DNA of 54,760 nt from JAWCNN01 sp038848005 (GTDB lineage: Archaea; Thermoproteota; Bathyarchaeia; Bathyarchaeales; Bathycorpusculaceae), in assembly GCA_038848005.1 (NCBI GenBank), contig JAWCNZ010000007.1, positions 1 to 54,760 on the forward strand. Reading direction: 5' to 3'. Under the pieces are notes generated by a model. It did no database searches, was not told the DNA's origin, and worked only from the letters and a program-made list of their open reading frames with translations. Positions 43,539-51,669 of this stretch are shown here, piece after piece; position 1 is the stretch's first letter; every line of letters starts with the position of its first letter. The translations under genes and the position numbers were made by a program.

Positions 43539-44570
43539 TTGGGCGTTAATCTCCGCGATTTGGTTCCGAAAACTGTTGTTAGGCTTGAAGATTTAAGTGG
43601 GAAATCCATAGCCATAGACGCCTACAACGCCCTCTACCAGTTTTTGGCTATAATCCGCCAGCCAGACGGCACACCGTTGAAGGACGCAAACGGAAGAGTA
43701 ACAAGCCACTTGAGTGGGCTTTTGTATAGAACAAGCAACCTTGTGGAAATGGGCATAAAACCAATTTATGTCTTTGACGGAACGCCACCAGCACTTAAAG
43801 AAGCGGAAATAAAAAGGCGCATGAAAACGAAAGAGGAAGCCTTAATAAAATATGAGCAAGCCATAAAAGAGGGTAAAATTGAAGAGGCGCGCATGTATGC
43901 GCAGGCAACCTCACGCCTAAAAGATTACATGGCGGAAGACAGCAAAAAGCTTTTGGATTTAATGGGGATTCCTTGGGTGCAAGCTCCAAGCGAAGGGGAA
44001 GCCCAAGCCGCCCATCTGGCGAAGAATGGAGATGCGGATTACTGCGCAAGCCAAGACTATGACAGCCTACTTTTCGGCGCTCCGAGACTTGTGAGAAACG
44101 TGACAATTTCTGGAAGAAGGAAGCTTCCAGGCAAAAACGTTTACGTTGAAGTTATACCCGAAATTGTAGAGTTGGAAAAAGTCCTAAAAGGATGCGAAAT
44201 AACCCGTGAACAGTTAATTGACATAGGCATACTAATAGGGACGGACTTTAACCCTGAAGGAGTTAAAGGTTTAGGACCTAAAACAGCATTAAAACTGATA
44301 AAGGAACATGGGAACATTGAAAAAGCTATTCAGCACTTGAAAAATGCGGATTTTCCAGTTGAACCTCAAAAAATTAGGGAGATATTTCTCCATCCGAAAG
44401 TAACGGACAACTACAAAATAGAATGGAAAGAGCCGGATGTTGAAGGCGTAGTTGACTTTATCTGCAGAGAAAGAGATTTCTCAGAAGACCGTGTGAGAAA
44501 GGCTGTTGAAAAAATGCAGAAAGGCATACAAAAGCAGAAGGGAAAAACAACGCTGGAAAAATGGTTTTAA
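43539..44570 (+). CDS. fen: Flap endonuclease 1
   Basis: FEN-1 cuts 5' flaps in Okazaki fragment processing and repair. The N-terminal GVNLRDLVPK...SIAIDAYNALYQFL, the catalytic acidic block VFDGTPP, EGEAQAAHLAK, SQDYDSLLFGAP and the helix-hairpin-helix region GVKGLGPKTALKLI are all present. The C-terminal KTTLEKWF is a PCNA-binding PIP box. The TTG at 43539 gives the family start MGV with Gly2, which threads the active site; a GTG at 43530 is upstream. Confidence 0.95.
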   Translation: MGVNLRDLVPKTVVRLEDLSGKSIAIDAYNALYQFLAIIRQPDGTPLKDANGRVTSHLSGLLYRTSNLVEMGIKPIYVFDGTPPALKEAEIKRRMKTKEEALIKYEQAIKEGKIEEARMYAQATSRLKDYMAEDSKKLLDLMGIPWVQAPSEGEAQAAHLAKNGDADYCASQDYDSLLFGAPRLVRNVTISGRRKLPGKNVYVEVIPEIVELEKVLKGCEITREQLIDIGILIGTDFNPEGVKGLGPKTALKLIKEHGNIEKAIQHLKNADFPVEPQKIREIFLHPKVTDNYKIEWKEPDVEGVVDFICRERDFSEDRVRKAVEKMQKGIQKQKGKTTLEKWF

Positions 44571-44575
44571 TACGC

Positions 44576-45282
44576 CTAAATTTTGTGTCCGTAACGTCCT
44601 GTTAATGGGACGAAGGCTACTCCCCCAAGGTTTTCCTCCCTAATTTTTCCATTTGCGCCTTTAGTGATTTTCATAAGGCTTTGGAATAGGGATATGCTTC
44701 CCACTGGAATCAGCATGATTCCATTTGGTTTTAACTGTTCAATTAAGGGTTTTGGAATATCAGGCGCAGCGGCTGTCACAACAATCCTGTCGTAAGGAGC
44801 CTTTTCCACATATCCCATGGAACCATCATCGCAAATTATGGTTACACGGTCACCGTAACCGTTATTCATAATGTTTTTTCTGGCTAAATCAGCCAACCCC
44901 TGAATTATTTCAACGGTGTAAACGTGTCCCCACTCGCTTCTCGGCGCGTCATGTGGCGCAACTATTTCGGCTATGGTGGCGGCGTGCCATCCAGACCCCG
45001 CTCCGACCTCCAACACTTTGTGGCCTACTTCCAATTGGAGGGCTTCATTCATTATAGATACCATGTTTCGCCTAGCCTTGCAAGTGCAGGGCTATGTGGC
45101 GCTGAAACTGTCTGCCCAAAACCGATTGGAAGCGGCGTGTCAACAGCGCTGTGGGGCTGCAAGTTTTCTGGGAGGAACTTTGCGCGGGGCACGGCTCGCA
45201 TTGCACGGATAACTTTCGGCGAGCGGAGAACACCCTCTTTGATCAGGTTGCCTATGAGTTTTTCCCATTCACTTTTCTCCAT
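44576..45282 (-). pseudogene. pcm: Protein-L-isoaspartate O-methyltransferase, split by an insertion
   Basis: The enzyme repairs isoaspartyl residues with SAM. Its N-terminal part (45052-45282, from MEKSEWEKLI to LPIGFGQTVSAPH) and its C-terminal part (44576-45064, starting MVSIMNEALQLEVGHK and holding LEVGAGSGWHAATIAEIV) are both well preserved. They are in different frames, because 29 extra bases lie between the codons for SAPH and MV, where the family normally reads SAPHMV. The two frames overlap by 13 bases and the second starts with ATG, so a split two-chain enzyme is possible. Other readings: a recent pseudogene or an assembly error. The promoter side is shared with glmS, which lies upstream in the same direction. 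Confidence 0.85.
45065..45093 (-). repeat. 29-base palindromic insertion in pcm
   Basis: In the coding direction the inserted bases begin AGCCCTGCACTTGCAAGGCT, a near-palindrome (AGCC/GGCT and TGCA/TGCA arms with one mismatch), followed by AGGCGAAAC. The flanks share ACAT. It is absent from the expected reading of the family. Confidence 0.6.
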
Positions 45283-45323
45283 TACAACACCGAAATAAGA
45301 TATAGCGGAAAGTGCTTTTAACG

Positions 45324-47153
45324 TTATTTCACTGTAACCGACTTCGCCAAGTTTCTGGGTGTGTCTGGGTTGTAGCCTCTTTCCACAGCCATGTAATAGG
45401 CTAAAAGCTGTAATGGAATTATGAATGGTATGGGCGAGAGAACGTCTGGAACGCCTTTTGGAATTTCCACGTAATCGTCTGCTAAACGTTTTATTTCCTC
45501 GTCGCCTTCTTCAATAACTGCTATTATTGAGGCACCTCTGGCTTTCATCTCCATAATGTTGCCTATAAGCGTCTTGTGTGTTTCATCTTTGGGGCAAATG
45601 AAAACTACGGGAAAGCCCTGCTCGATTAGGCTGATTGGTCCATGTTTGCTTTCGCCGGCTGGAAAAGCTATGGCTGGTATGTAGGCTATTTCCATAAGCT
45701 TAAGCCTCCCCTCATAGGCGGTTGCGGTGCTTATCCCACGCCCCAAGAAAAAGAATGTTCGGGCGTCCTTGTATCTTTTGGCAATTTGCTTCACTTTCTC
45801 CTCTTGCGTTTGAATTATTGTTTCAACGATTTCCGGCAATTTCTCCATTCTTTCAGCTAAATAATCCATTTCATCCTGCGAAACTTTACCTCGTTTCTTG
45901 GCAAGTCTAAGGGCTAATTGGGCAAAAACGGAAAGCTGAGACGTGAAAGTTTTTGTTGCCGCAACTCCAATTTCTGGACCAGACTGTTGACCAATGTAAA
46001 CTCTGGAAATTCTTGTCAAGGTTGAACCGATAACGTTTGTTAATCCGAGAACCGTTGCGGCTCTTTGCCTTGCGTAGTTAACAGCTGCCAACGTATCTGC
46101 TGTTTCGCCGGATTGGCTTACAGCCAAAATTGCGCTGTCAATGTTAACTGACTTGCCATGCTGCTCAACAAATTCTGAGGCTATTACGGGATAGGTTGCC
46201 AAAAAGGCAAGTTTGGAAAACATGTAGGAGGCAGCTAAACATGCGTGATAAGAGGTTCCACAAGCCACCAAAAAGACTTCGCGGGCGCGGTCGAGAAATG
46301 TCGCCATTAAATCCAAGTAGTGTTCTTGAAGCCTCAAAGTGTTGCGTAAAGTGGCTGGTTGCTCATGGATTTCTTTAATCATAAAATGTGGGTAGCCTTG
46401 TTTAACAGCCATTTCAGGCGTCCAATCAATAATTTTTGGTTCTCGCACAACAAGGCTTGAATCAACTATTTTCCTTATTTCAAAACCTTCAAGTGAAAGC
46501 GTTACAAGTTCGCCGTTTTCAACCATGACCGCCTTGTTGGTTAAGGGCAGAAAAGCTGGAATATCCGAAGCGCAGTAAATTGCGTTTTCGTTTAAGCCTA
46601 TAACCAGTGGACTTTCATGTCTGGCGCACACTATTTTGTTAGGTTCTTTCGACGAAAGCACGGCAATTGCGTATGAACCTTCAAGCTTTTTCACGGTTTC
46701 AAGAACCGTATCAGCAAGGCTAAGGGAAGGATTAGTTTTCAAAATATCTTCGATTAGATGGGCAATCACTTCCGTATCTGTTTTTGATTTGAAAACGTGT
46801 CCTCGGTTTTCCAACTCCGTTTTTAACTCAACAAAATTTTCTATTATGCCATTGTGGACAACGGCTATTTGCTCACTGCAATCCACATGTGGATGCGCGT
46901 TAACTTGTAAAGGCGCGCCGTGCGTAGCCCACCGTGTATGTCCAACACCGATGTTTCCAGGCAAATCATCCAAGTTATGGATTTTGTCAACTTCCTCTAT
47001 TTTTCCTTGGTCCTTTTTTATGTAGAGCTTGCCCTCGTGGATTGTGGCTTCTCCAACAGAATCGTAACCGCGATATTCAAGCCTTTTTAGGGCTGCGTGT
47101 ATAACTGGAGCAGCCTTTCCGTCTTTTAGGATGCAGCCGAATATTCCGCACAT
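45324..47153 (-). CDS. glmS: Glutamine--fructose-6-phosphate aminotransferase (isomerizing)
   Basis: GlmS makes glucosamine-6-phosphate, the entry to amino-sugar and N-glycan precursors. The N-terminal nucleophile glutaminase starts MCGIFGC, with GVGHTRWATHGAP and a VHNGIIEN. Two SIS domains follow (VACGTSYHACLAASYMF and FLGRGISTATAYEGRLK), and the protein ends in the usual DTPRNLAKSVTV. Length 609 is normal. No glmS ribozyme is seen upstream, as expected for an archaeon. Confidence 0.96.
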   Translation of the reverse strand: MCGIFGCILKDGKAAPVIHAALKRLEYRGYDSVGEATIHEGKLYIKKDQGKIEEVDKIHNLDDLPGNIGVGHTRWATHGAPLQVNAHPHVDCSEQIAVVHNGIIENFVELKTELENRGHVFKSKTDTEVIAHLIEDILKTNPSLSLADTVLETVKKLEGSYAIAVLSSKEPNKIVCARHESPLVIGLNENAIYCASDIPAFLPLTNKAVMVENGELVTLSLEGFEIRKIVDSSLVVREPKIIDWTPEMAVKQGYPHFMIKEIHEQPATLRNTLRLQEHYLDLMATFLDRAREVFLVACGTSYHACLAASYMFSKLAFLATYPVIASEFVEQHGKSVNIDSAILAVSQSGETADTLAAVNYARQRAATVLGLTNVIGSTLTRISRVYIGQQSGPEIGVAATKTFTSQLSVFAQLALRLAKKRGKVSQDEMDYLAERMEKLPEIVETIIQTQEEKVKQIAKRYKDARTFFFLGRGISTATAYEGRLKLMEIAYIPAIAFPAGESKHGPISLIEQGFPVVFICPKDETHKTLIGNIMEMKARGASIIAVIEEGDEEIKRLADDYVEIPKGVPDVLSPIPFIIPLQLLAYYMAVERGYNPDTPRNLAKSVTVK

Positions 47154-47344
47154 TTTTGGGCATTCACCGTCAATTTTGATTTTTAAGCTTGTTTAAGGCG
47201 TTTTGGCTGTTATAAGCTTTTTTAGGAGAAAATTTCGAATTCTAAAAATTTTTTAAGAATGTTCTTATGCTGTAGTGGAGTGTGTTATGTTAAAGCTTTA
47301 ATAAATTTTTTATAATGGGTTATGCTTTATGCTTATGAAAGCCC
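47154..47344. other. AT-rich divergent intergenic region
   Basis: The 190-base gap between glmS (minus) and the winged-helix/S-layer-like gene (plus) is AT-rich. It holds an imperfect inverted repeat TTCTAAAAATTTTTTAAGAA and a TTTATAATGG stretch that may be the TATA region of the plus-strand gene. A regulator-binding site for the adjacent regulator would fit, by inference. Confidence 0.35.
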
Positions 47345-48310
47345 ATGGATAAACGGTTGTTGCTTCATCAAGAAGGGGAAAAACAGAAAGTAAAGGAAAT
47401 AGTCATAATCGAAGACCCTCAAAAGTTAAAGATGATTTTGAATAGACTTAGCTGGAAAATTTTGGTTATGCTTTCTGAAAGGGAAATGTACCCCATAGAA
47501 ATAGCCAAAAAGCTTGGCGTTCACGAACAAAAAGTTTATTATCACATTAGGAAGTTGGCGAAGGCGGGAGTCATAACAATCGTAAAGGAAGAGGAAAAGA
47601 AGGGTGCAACAGCAAAATATTACAGGGCGGTTTCGTCAGCTTTTGGAATTGAGCTACCGCAAGGATATAGAACCATAAAACGGCTTTCGCTTCTAAGCAT
47701 AAACGATAAAATACAAAAATTCTTTAAAGAATTTGTTAGAGAAGATGGCGTTTTTGAAGGGAAAATAGTTGTTGGAAGCCCAACGCCGCACGGTCCATTC
47801 AAAACAAGCGCAAGGGATGGGCATTACGCTTCGCAACTAACGTTTTTCTTGGGACAGTTCGCTCAGATGCCCGAGGATTTCGCCATAAAGCTTGATGTGG
47901 ACGTAAAAGCCGAAAAAGAGGAGCGGAACAATTTGGTTTTGGTGGGTGGGCCTGGAACAAACCTTTTAACACAAGAATTGAACGAGTATTTGCCCATAAA
48001 GTTTAACATGCAACCTTCAGAGCAGGGCTTTTTGTTCGGCGGTTTGGTTTCAAGAAAAACCTCAAACGTTTACACCTCAGACACCGTTGGGTTGATAGCC
48101 AAAATTGTAAATCCATGGGAAGGTTCAAAGCGAATTATAGTTTTGGCTGGAAACAAAGCCGTCGGCACAAAAGCATGCGTACTAGCCTTAACACATTTTT
48201 GGAACAAAACATTGAGAGATTATGACGGCGGAGAACCTTTTGCAAGGGTTATACAAGGATTCGACTTGGACGGCGACGGAAAAGTGGATTCAATAGAAAT
48301 ACTCGAATAA
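47345..48310 (+). CDS. Winged-helix protein fused to an S-layer-like domain
   Basis: Residues ~28-100 form an ArsR-type winged helix (RLSWKILVMLSEREMYPIEI, KLGVHEQKVYYHIRKLAKAG). From ~150 on, LVLVGGPGTNLLTQELNEYL, VYTSDTVGLIAKIVNPWEG and IIVLAGNKAVGTKACVLAL resemble the repeated domain of methanococcal S-layer-like proteins. The end DLDGDGKVDSIEI looks like a calcium-binding loop. No signal peptide is present, so the S-layer-like module is probably cytoplasmic and used as a sensor or dimerisation unit. It is divergent from glmS. Confidence 0.75.
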   Translation: MDKRLLLHQEGEKQKVKEIVIIEDPQKLKMILNRLSWKILVMLSEREMYPIEIAKKLGVHEQKVYYHIRKLAKAGVITIVKEEEKKGATAKYYRAVSSAFGIELPQGYRTIKRLSLLSINDKIQKFFKEFVREDGVFEGKIVVGSPTPHGPFKTSARDGHYASQLTFFLGQFAQMPEDFAIKLDVDVKAEKEERNNLVLVGGPGTNLLTQELNEYLPIKFNMQPSEQGFLFGGLVSRKTSNVYTSDTVGLIAKIVNPWEGSKRIIVLAGNKAVGTKACVLALTHFWNKTLRDYDGGEPFARVIQGFDLDGDGKVDSIEILE

Positions 48311-48343
48311 ATGAGGTTTCTCCATAACTCTTAGAGGTATTTT

Positions 48344-48769
48344 ATGGAAATAGAGGAAGTTATAACAGCTTATGGTCATAAAAACATTCAAGCCACTCAT
48401 AGAACAACTTTGGAAATCACAAAGGAACCGCAACTGTCAAAGAGAGGTGATTGTATAGTTGCGGTTTCGGCTGATAAGGCGCTTGCGGATTTAAACGCTG
48501 AATTTAAGGATTATTTGCGCAGAAAAAATGCGAAAATAACTGTGCTGATTGGGGCTGGGGGGATTTCTGAGTTAGTTAATGCTTTTGGAAGCCCACAGTT
48601 GATTTTGACGCATCCAACAGACATTGTTGTGAGGAAAAGCAATTACATCTGCAGTCGGACATTAGCTATAAACGCAGACAAATCCGCCCTTGACCTTTCA
48701 AGAACTTTGGTGGAAAAGCTTAGAAATCCGATGCAAAGGGTGAAAATCACTTTGACAGTTAGCGTTTAA
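48344..48769 (+). CDS. DUF371 family protein
   Basis: The 141-residue protein matches the archaeal DUF371 family: ITAYGHKNIQATHRTTLEIT, GDCIVAVSADKALADL and LILTHPTDIVVRKSNYI. AGAGGT precedes the ATG. The function of the family is unknown. It follows the regulator by 33 bases on the same strand and overlaps trm5 by 4 bases tail to tail. Confidence 0.87.
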   Translation: MEIEEVITAYGHKNIQATHRTTLEITKEPQLSKRGDCIVAVSADKALADLNAEFKDYLRRKNAKITVLIGAGGISELVNAFGSPQLILTHPTDIVVRKSNYICSRTLAINADKSALDLSRTLVEKLRNPMQRVKITLTVSV

Positions 48770-49836
48770 CGGATTTGCGCATCTAAAACCGCTTGCCACT
48801 CGTAAGGGGCGGTTTCACGAACAAAACGGTGAAACAAAATTTTCTCCACCTTTCGCCCACACACTTCAACCGCGCGTGTAAACTGCCGTTGCATGTCCTC
48901 CAACGAATCAGAGGCGCCTACAAAAAAGTAAAAGTGCATTATGCCACCAGTTGGCTTTAGGGCTTTACATGCGCTGTTTAGGAATTTTATGGATTTTTCA
49001 GGCAAATTCATAATTACACGGTCGGCGGTTCCCGCAAGCTTTTCGTTAACGACTTGTTTTGCATCTCCTAAAATTGGATGGACTTTGCTTTCAACACGGT
49101 TAAGGCGAACGTTCCTTATTAGAAGTTCAACAGCGCTTGGGTTTGCGTCTACTGCGTAAACTTTCACGTTTTCACGAGTTTTGGCTATTAATATTGCGAA
49201 GGGGCCGACTCCGGCGAACATGTCTATTACAGTTTCGCCTTCGTTGACGAGTGACGCCACACGTTTGTGTTCATGCGAGAGACGCGGGGAAAAGTAGGCT
49301 TTCGCCAAATCCACATGGTATTGACAGCCATGTTCTTTATGGATGGTTTCTGTTTTGGGTTTTCCAGCGACAACGTTGAATTCTCTTAGTCGGTAAGTTC
49401 CTGTGACTGCACTTGCCTTGGCGAGGACTGTTTGCACGTTTTTATGCGCTTTAAGGATTGCTTCGCCAATAACCGCTTTATAAGTTTCAAGTTCCTGTGG
49501 AATTTCGATTATGGCTATGTCTCCAACAAAATCCAATGCACGGGGTAAACAAGCCATCACATATGGAGGAAGCCTATCTGCAAGCAAATCCGCATATGTG
49601 GTTACTGGCTTTTTCTTTTCTGGAAAAGTTTTCGTTAAAATTTCAAAGTTTGGAGTTTGCTTCATAAACATTTGCAACTCATTTTCCGATGGGTGACGGA
49701 CAAGTGGAATGTAAATGAAATTGCTGTTTCGCTGAACCGTCAAATCTTTGTTAAAGATTTTCAGCTTGTTAGCGAGGGTTATGGCTTTCTCTCCAAACGC
49801 TTTCTGAACTTTTATGCATAGGGCTTCTTTGAGCAT
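48766..49836 (-). CDS. trm5: tRNA (guanine37-N1)-methyltransferase Trm5
   Basis: Trm5 methylates G37 of tRNAs, protecting the reading frame, and in archaea starts wyosine synthesis. The SAM-binding motif VIDMFAGVGPFAI and the catalytic RVIMNLPEKSIKFL are present, with an N-terminal D1-type domain ahead of GTYRLREFNVVAGK. At 356 residues it is the long archaeal form with most of the N-terminal domain. It follows a small Cys-rich gene by 7 bases. Confidence 0.92.
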   Translation of the reverse strand: MLKEALCIKVQKAFGEKAITLANKLKIFNKDLTVQRNSNFIYIPLVRHPSENELQMFMKQTPNFEILTKTFPEKKKPVTTYADLLADRLPPYVMACLPRALDFVGDIAIIEIPQELETYKAVIGEAILKAHKNVQTVLAKASAVTGTYRLREFNVVAGKPKTETIHKEHGCQYHVDLAKAYFSPRLSHEHKRVASLVNEGETVIDMFAGVGPFAILIAKTRENVKVYAVDANPSAVELLIRNVRLNRVESKVHPILGDAKQVVNEKLAGTADRVIMNLPEKSIKFLNSACKALKPTGGIMHFYFFVGASDSLEDMQRQFTRAVEVCGRKVEKILFHRFVRETAPYEWQAVLDAQIR

Positions 49837-49843
49837 GCGACCA

Positions 49844-50053
49844 CTAAGGCTTGCGCTTTTCCACTTCCATAAAATCCAAGTTCACAGTTAAATGCAAATC
49901 GCTTTGCTGAGAACCCTCAACCTCTTTCAAAAGCCACTCAGTCAACTTTTCACATTCGCCAGGATTACAATGTAAATGACTGCGTTTTAATGGTTGCCAA
50001 AACAAACATTTAAAACATGGAATCTCAGTTAATGTATTCACATCTGCCTGCAT
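49844..50053 (-). CDS. Small cysteine-containing hypothetical protein
   Basis: A 69-residue protein with a possible zinc site from CFKC, HLHC and GEC, followed by a helix and a beta-rich tail. It lies 7 bases upstream of trm5 in the same direction and has a TATAAG-like stretch about 30 bases before its ATG, so it may be co-transcribed with trm5. No family recognised. Confidence 0.6.
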   Translation of the reverse strand: MQADVNTLTEIPCFKCLFWQPLKRSHLHCNPGECEKLTEWLLKEVEGSQQSDLHLTVNLDFMEVEKRKP

Positions 50054-50087
50054 TTTTCATCATGAATATGAGAAATAGGCTTTAAAC

Positions 50088-50127
50088 TTATAGGTTATGA
50101 ATCGGCATGCATGACAAAACCTAATAA
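50088..50127. repeat. Inverted repeat in the gap before FAU-1
   Basis: TTATAGGTT and AACCTAATAA can pair with one bulged base around a loop that contains GCATGC. It sits in the 197-base gap between the small gene and the FAU-1 3' end, overlapping the probable promoter of the small gene. Nothing else is evident in the gap. Confidence 0.3.
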
Positions 50128-50250
50128 TTAAATTTAAAGATTAAGAGTATAACTTTCCAAATTGCACCAAATGTTGTTGTTTTTGAAAATTCTGTTCCGA
50201 TAACATTTAAACGTAAAAGGTAAACAGCTGGAGGGAGGTACAACAAAAGT

Positions 50251-51666
50251 TTATAATTCCAGCTTAGACTCCACAACGCTCATAACTGCATTCGCTTTCT
50301 CCATAACCACCTCAAAAAGTTTCTTGCTTATGAAACCCTTTTCCAAGGCTTTTTCAAGCTTTTCCACATCCAACACTTTAACCGTGCCGTCTGGCTGAAC
50401 GCAGACATCAACTTCCAAATCAACATAACGCAAAGCGTTTGGGTAAACCTCAACCGGCGTGTTCAAGTTTACATATGCACCTTTAAATTCGCCATCAGCC
50501 GAAAAATACCTAGTTGTAATATACCAATCGCCAATTTTTGTTTCGCTAACCGCAGTGTCTCCCACAGTCTTTCTAACGCCTAAACCATCATAAACACCAT
50601 TGCTCCTTATTGTCCGCTTATACTTTATCTGTTGGTTGTCCAACATTTCAATTGTTGCTTGTCCAAGATGGAAAACCACTCCGCTGAGCTTAACATGTTC
50701 AACATCAACCAAAGAGCCTTCCTCTGGAAACTCGCCCAACATCTGCTGTTTACAAGTTTCTTCAACATTGCCTCGCTCTTCGCCCTTTTCAAGAAGTTTT
50801 TCAGCCATCTCTAAAATCGCCGAGACTCTGCCACCGCAGCTTTTGTAGAAGTGATGTCCATCCAAAGTTGGAGTTTCAGAAGCTCTCAGCCTGTCCATTT
50901 CTTTTTTGGAGAAATATGGAAATTCAACATCCATAAAATATAAGCCTTCAACCAAAAGCGATGGAGCCTCTGTAACACCGATTTTTTCTTTTAAAGTTTT
51001 AATTTTCTCAGTAAGCGTTTCCACCTCTTTTTCCAAAGCTTCCTTCGGCTGGTTCACCGCTGTTTCACGCCAAATAATCCCCCAACCGTCAAACGCAAGC
51101 TTTTTACCCAAAGCATAAAGTTCTGCCCTTTTTTGAAAATCTCGAATTTTAAAGCTGACACCGACCTTACCGCCTTGCACAAGAATGGCGTAGTCCCCAA
51201 CAATTTTTAAATTTGTGGTTAAAAACGGCTGTTTTGCACCAATCCTTCGTCTTTCAACTTGAACCACAACATACTCACCGCTTGTGTTAACTTCTGATTT
51301 TGGAATTTTGCCTACAGCATTGCCAACGTCAACATAAACGTAAAACTCATCTGAGCTTACCACTTTGCCCTTATATATTCCGTCAACGCTGACAAGCCAC
51401 TTCCGAGTTAAAACATCCACAAAAGCAGACTGCAAAACAAACTGAAACTTGTTTAAGGCTTCAGAAATTCCAAGAACACGTATTCCCTGCAAATCATACC
51501 TATCCTTTATTTTCAGGTCTGGCGGAGCGGGATTATCCGAAAGCCCAAAACGCTTTTTTATGGCGGGTGATGGCTGAACTATTTCAAAACCATTATCCAA
51601 AAGCAGTTTTGTTAAGGCAGTTGTATAAATCCCCCTTACATTCGCTTTTAAAGCCATCGCCTTCAC
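50251..51666 (-). CDS. FAU-1-like RNA-binding protein (DUF402)
   Basis: The 471-residue length and layout match Pyrococcus FAU-1: an N-terminal region related to RNase E/G (LLLDNGFEIVQPSPAIKKRF), an S1-like barrel (VDGIYKGKVVSSDEFYVYVDVG), and a C-terminal DUF402 domain (YKRTIRSNGVYDGLGVRKTV and YVDLEVDVCVQPDGTVKVLD). FAU-1 binds AU-rich RNA and relatives process 5S rRNA. It starts 3 bases after the rtcA stop, so the two form an operon for RNA-end handling. Confidence 0.9.
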   Translation of the reverse strand: MKAMALKANVRGIYTTALTKLLLDNGFEIVQPSPAIKKRFGLSDNPAPPDLKIKDRYDLQGIRVLGISEALNKFQFVLQSAFVDVLTRKWLVSVDGIYKGKVVSSDEFYVYVDVGNAVGKIPKSEVNTSGEYVVVQVERRRIGAKQPFLTTNLKIVGDYAILVQGGKVGVSFKIRDFQKRAELYALGKKLAFDGWGIIWRETAVNQPKEALEKEVETLTEKIKTLKEKIGVTEAPSLLVEGLYFMDVEFPYFSKKEMDRLRASETPTLDGHHFYKSCGGRVSAILEMAEKLLEKGEERGNVEETCKQQMLGEFPEEGSLVDVEHVKLSGVVFHLGQATIEMLDNQQIKYKRTIRSNGVYDGLGVRKTVGDTAVSETKIGDWYITTRYFSADGEFKGAYVNLNTPVEVYPNALRYVDLEVDVCVQPDGTVKVLDVEKLEKALEKGFISKKLFEVVMEKANAVMSVVESKLEL

Positions 51667-51669
51667 ACT

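Noticed and set aside
45040..45120. Bulge-helix-bulge intron in pcm
   Set aside because: The flanks give a CCA/TGG helix and the insert an AGCC/GGCT helix, but the two three-base bulges around a four-base-pair helix required for the archaeal splicing endonuclease could not be formed.
47154..47344. glmS ribozyme or riboswitch before glmS
   Set aside because: The gap is AT-rich with no conserved ribozyme core, and the ribozyme is a bacterial device.
50225..50250. Plus-strand gene start after GGAGGGAGGT
   Set aside because: The strong Shine-Dalgarno-like sequence is not followed by any start codon with an open frame; it lies just past the 3' end of the FAU-1 gene on the other strand.
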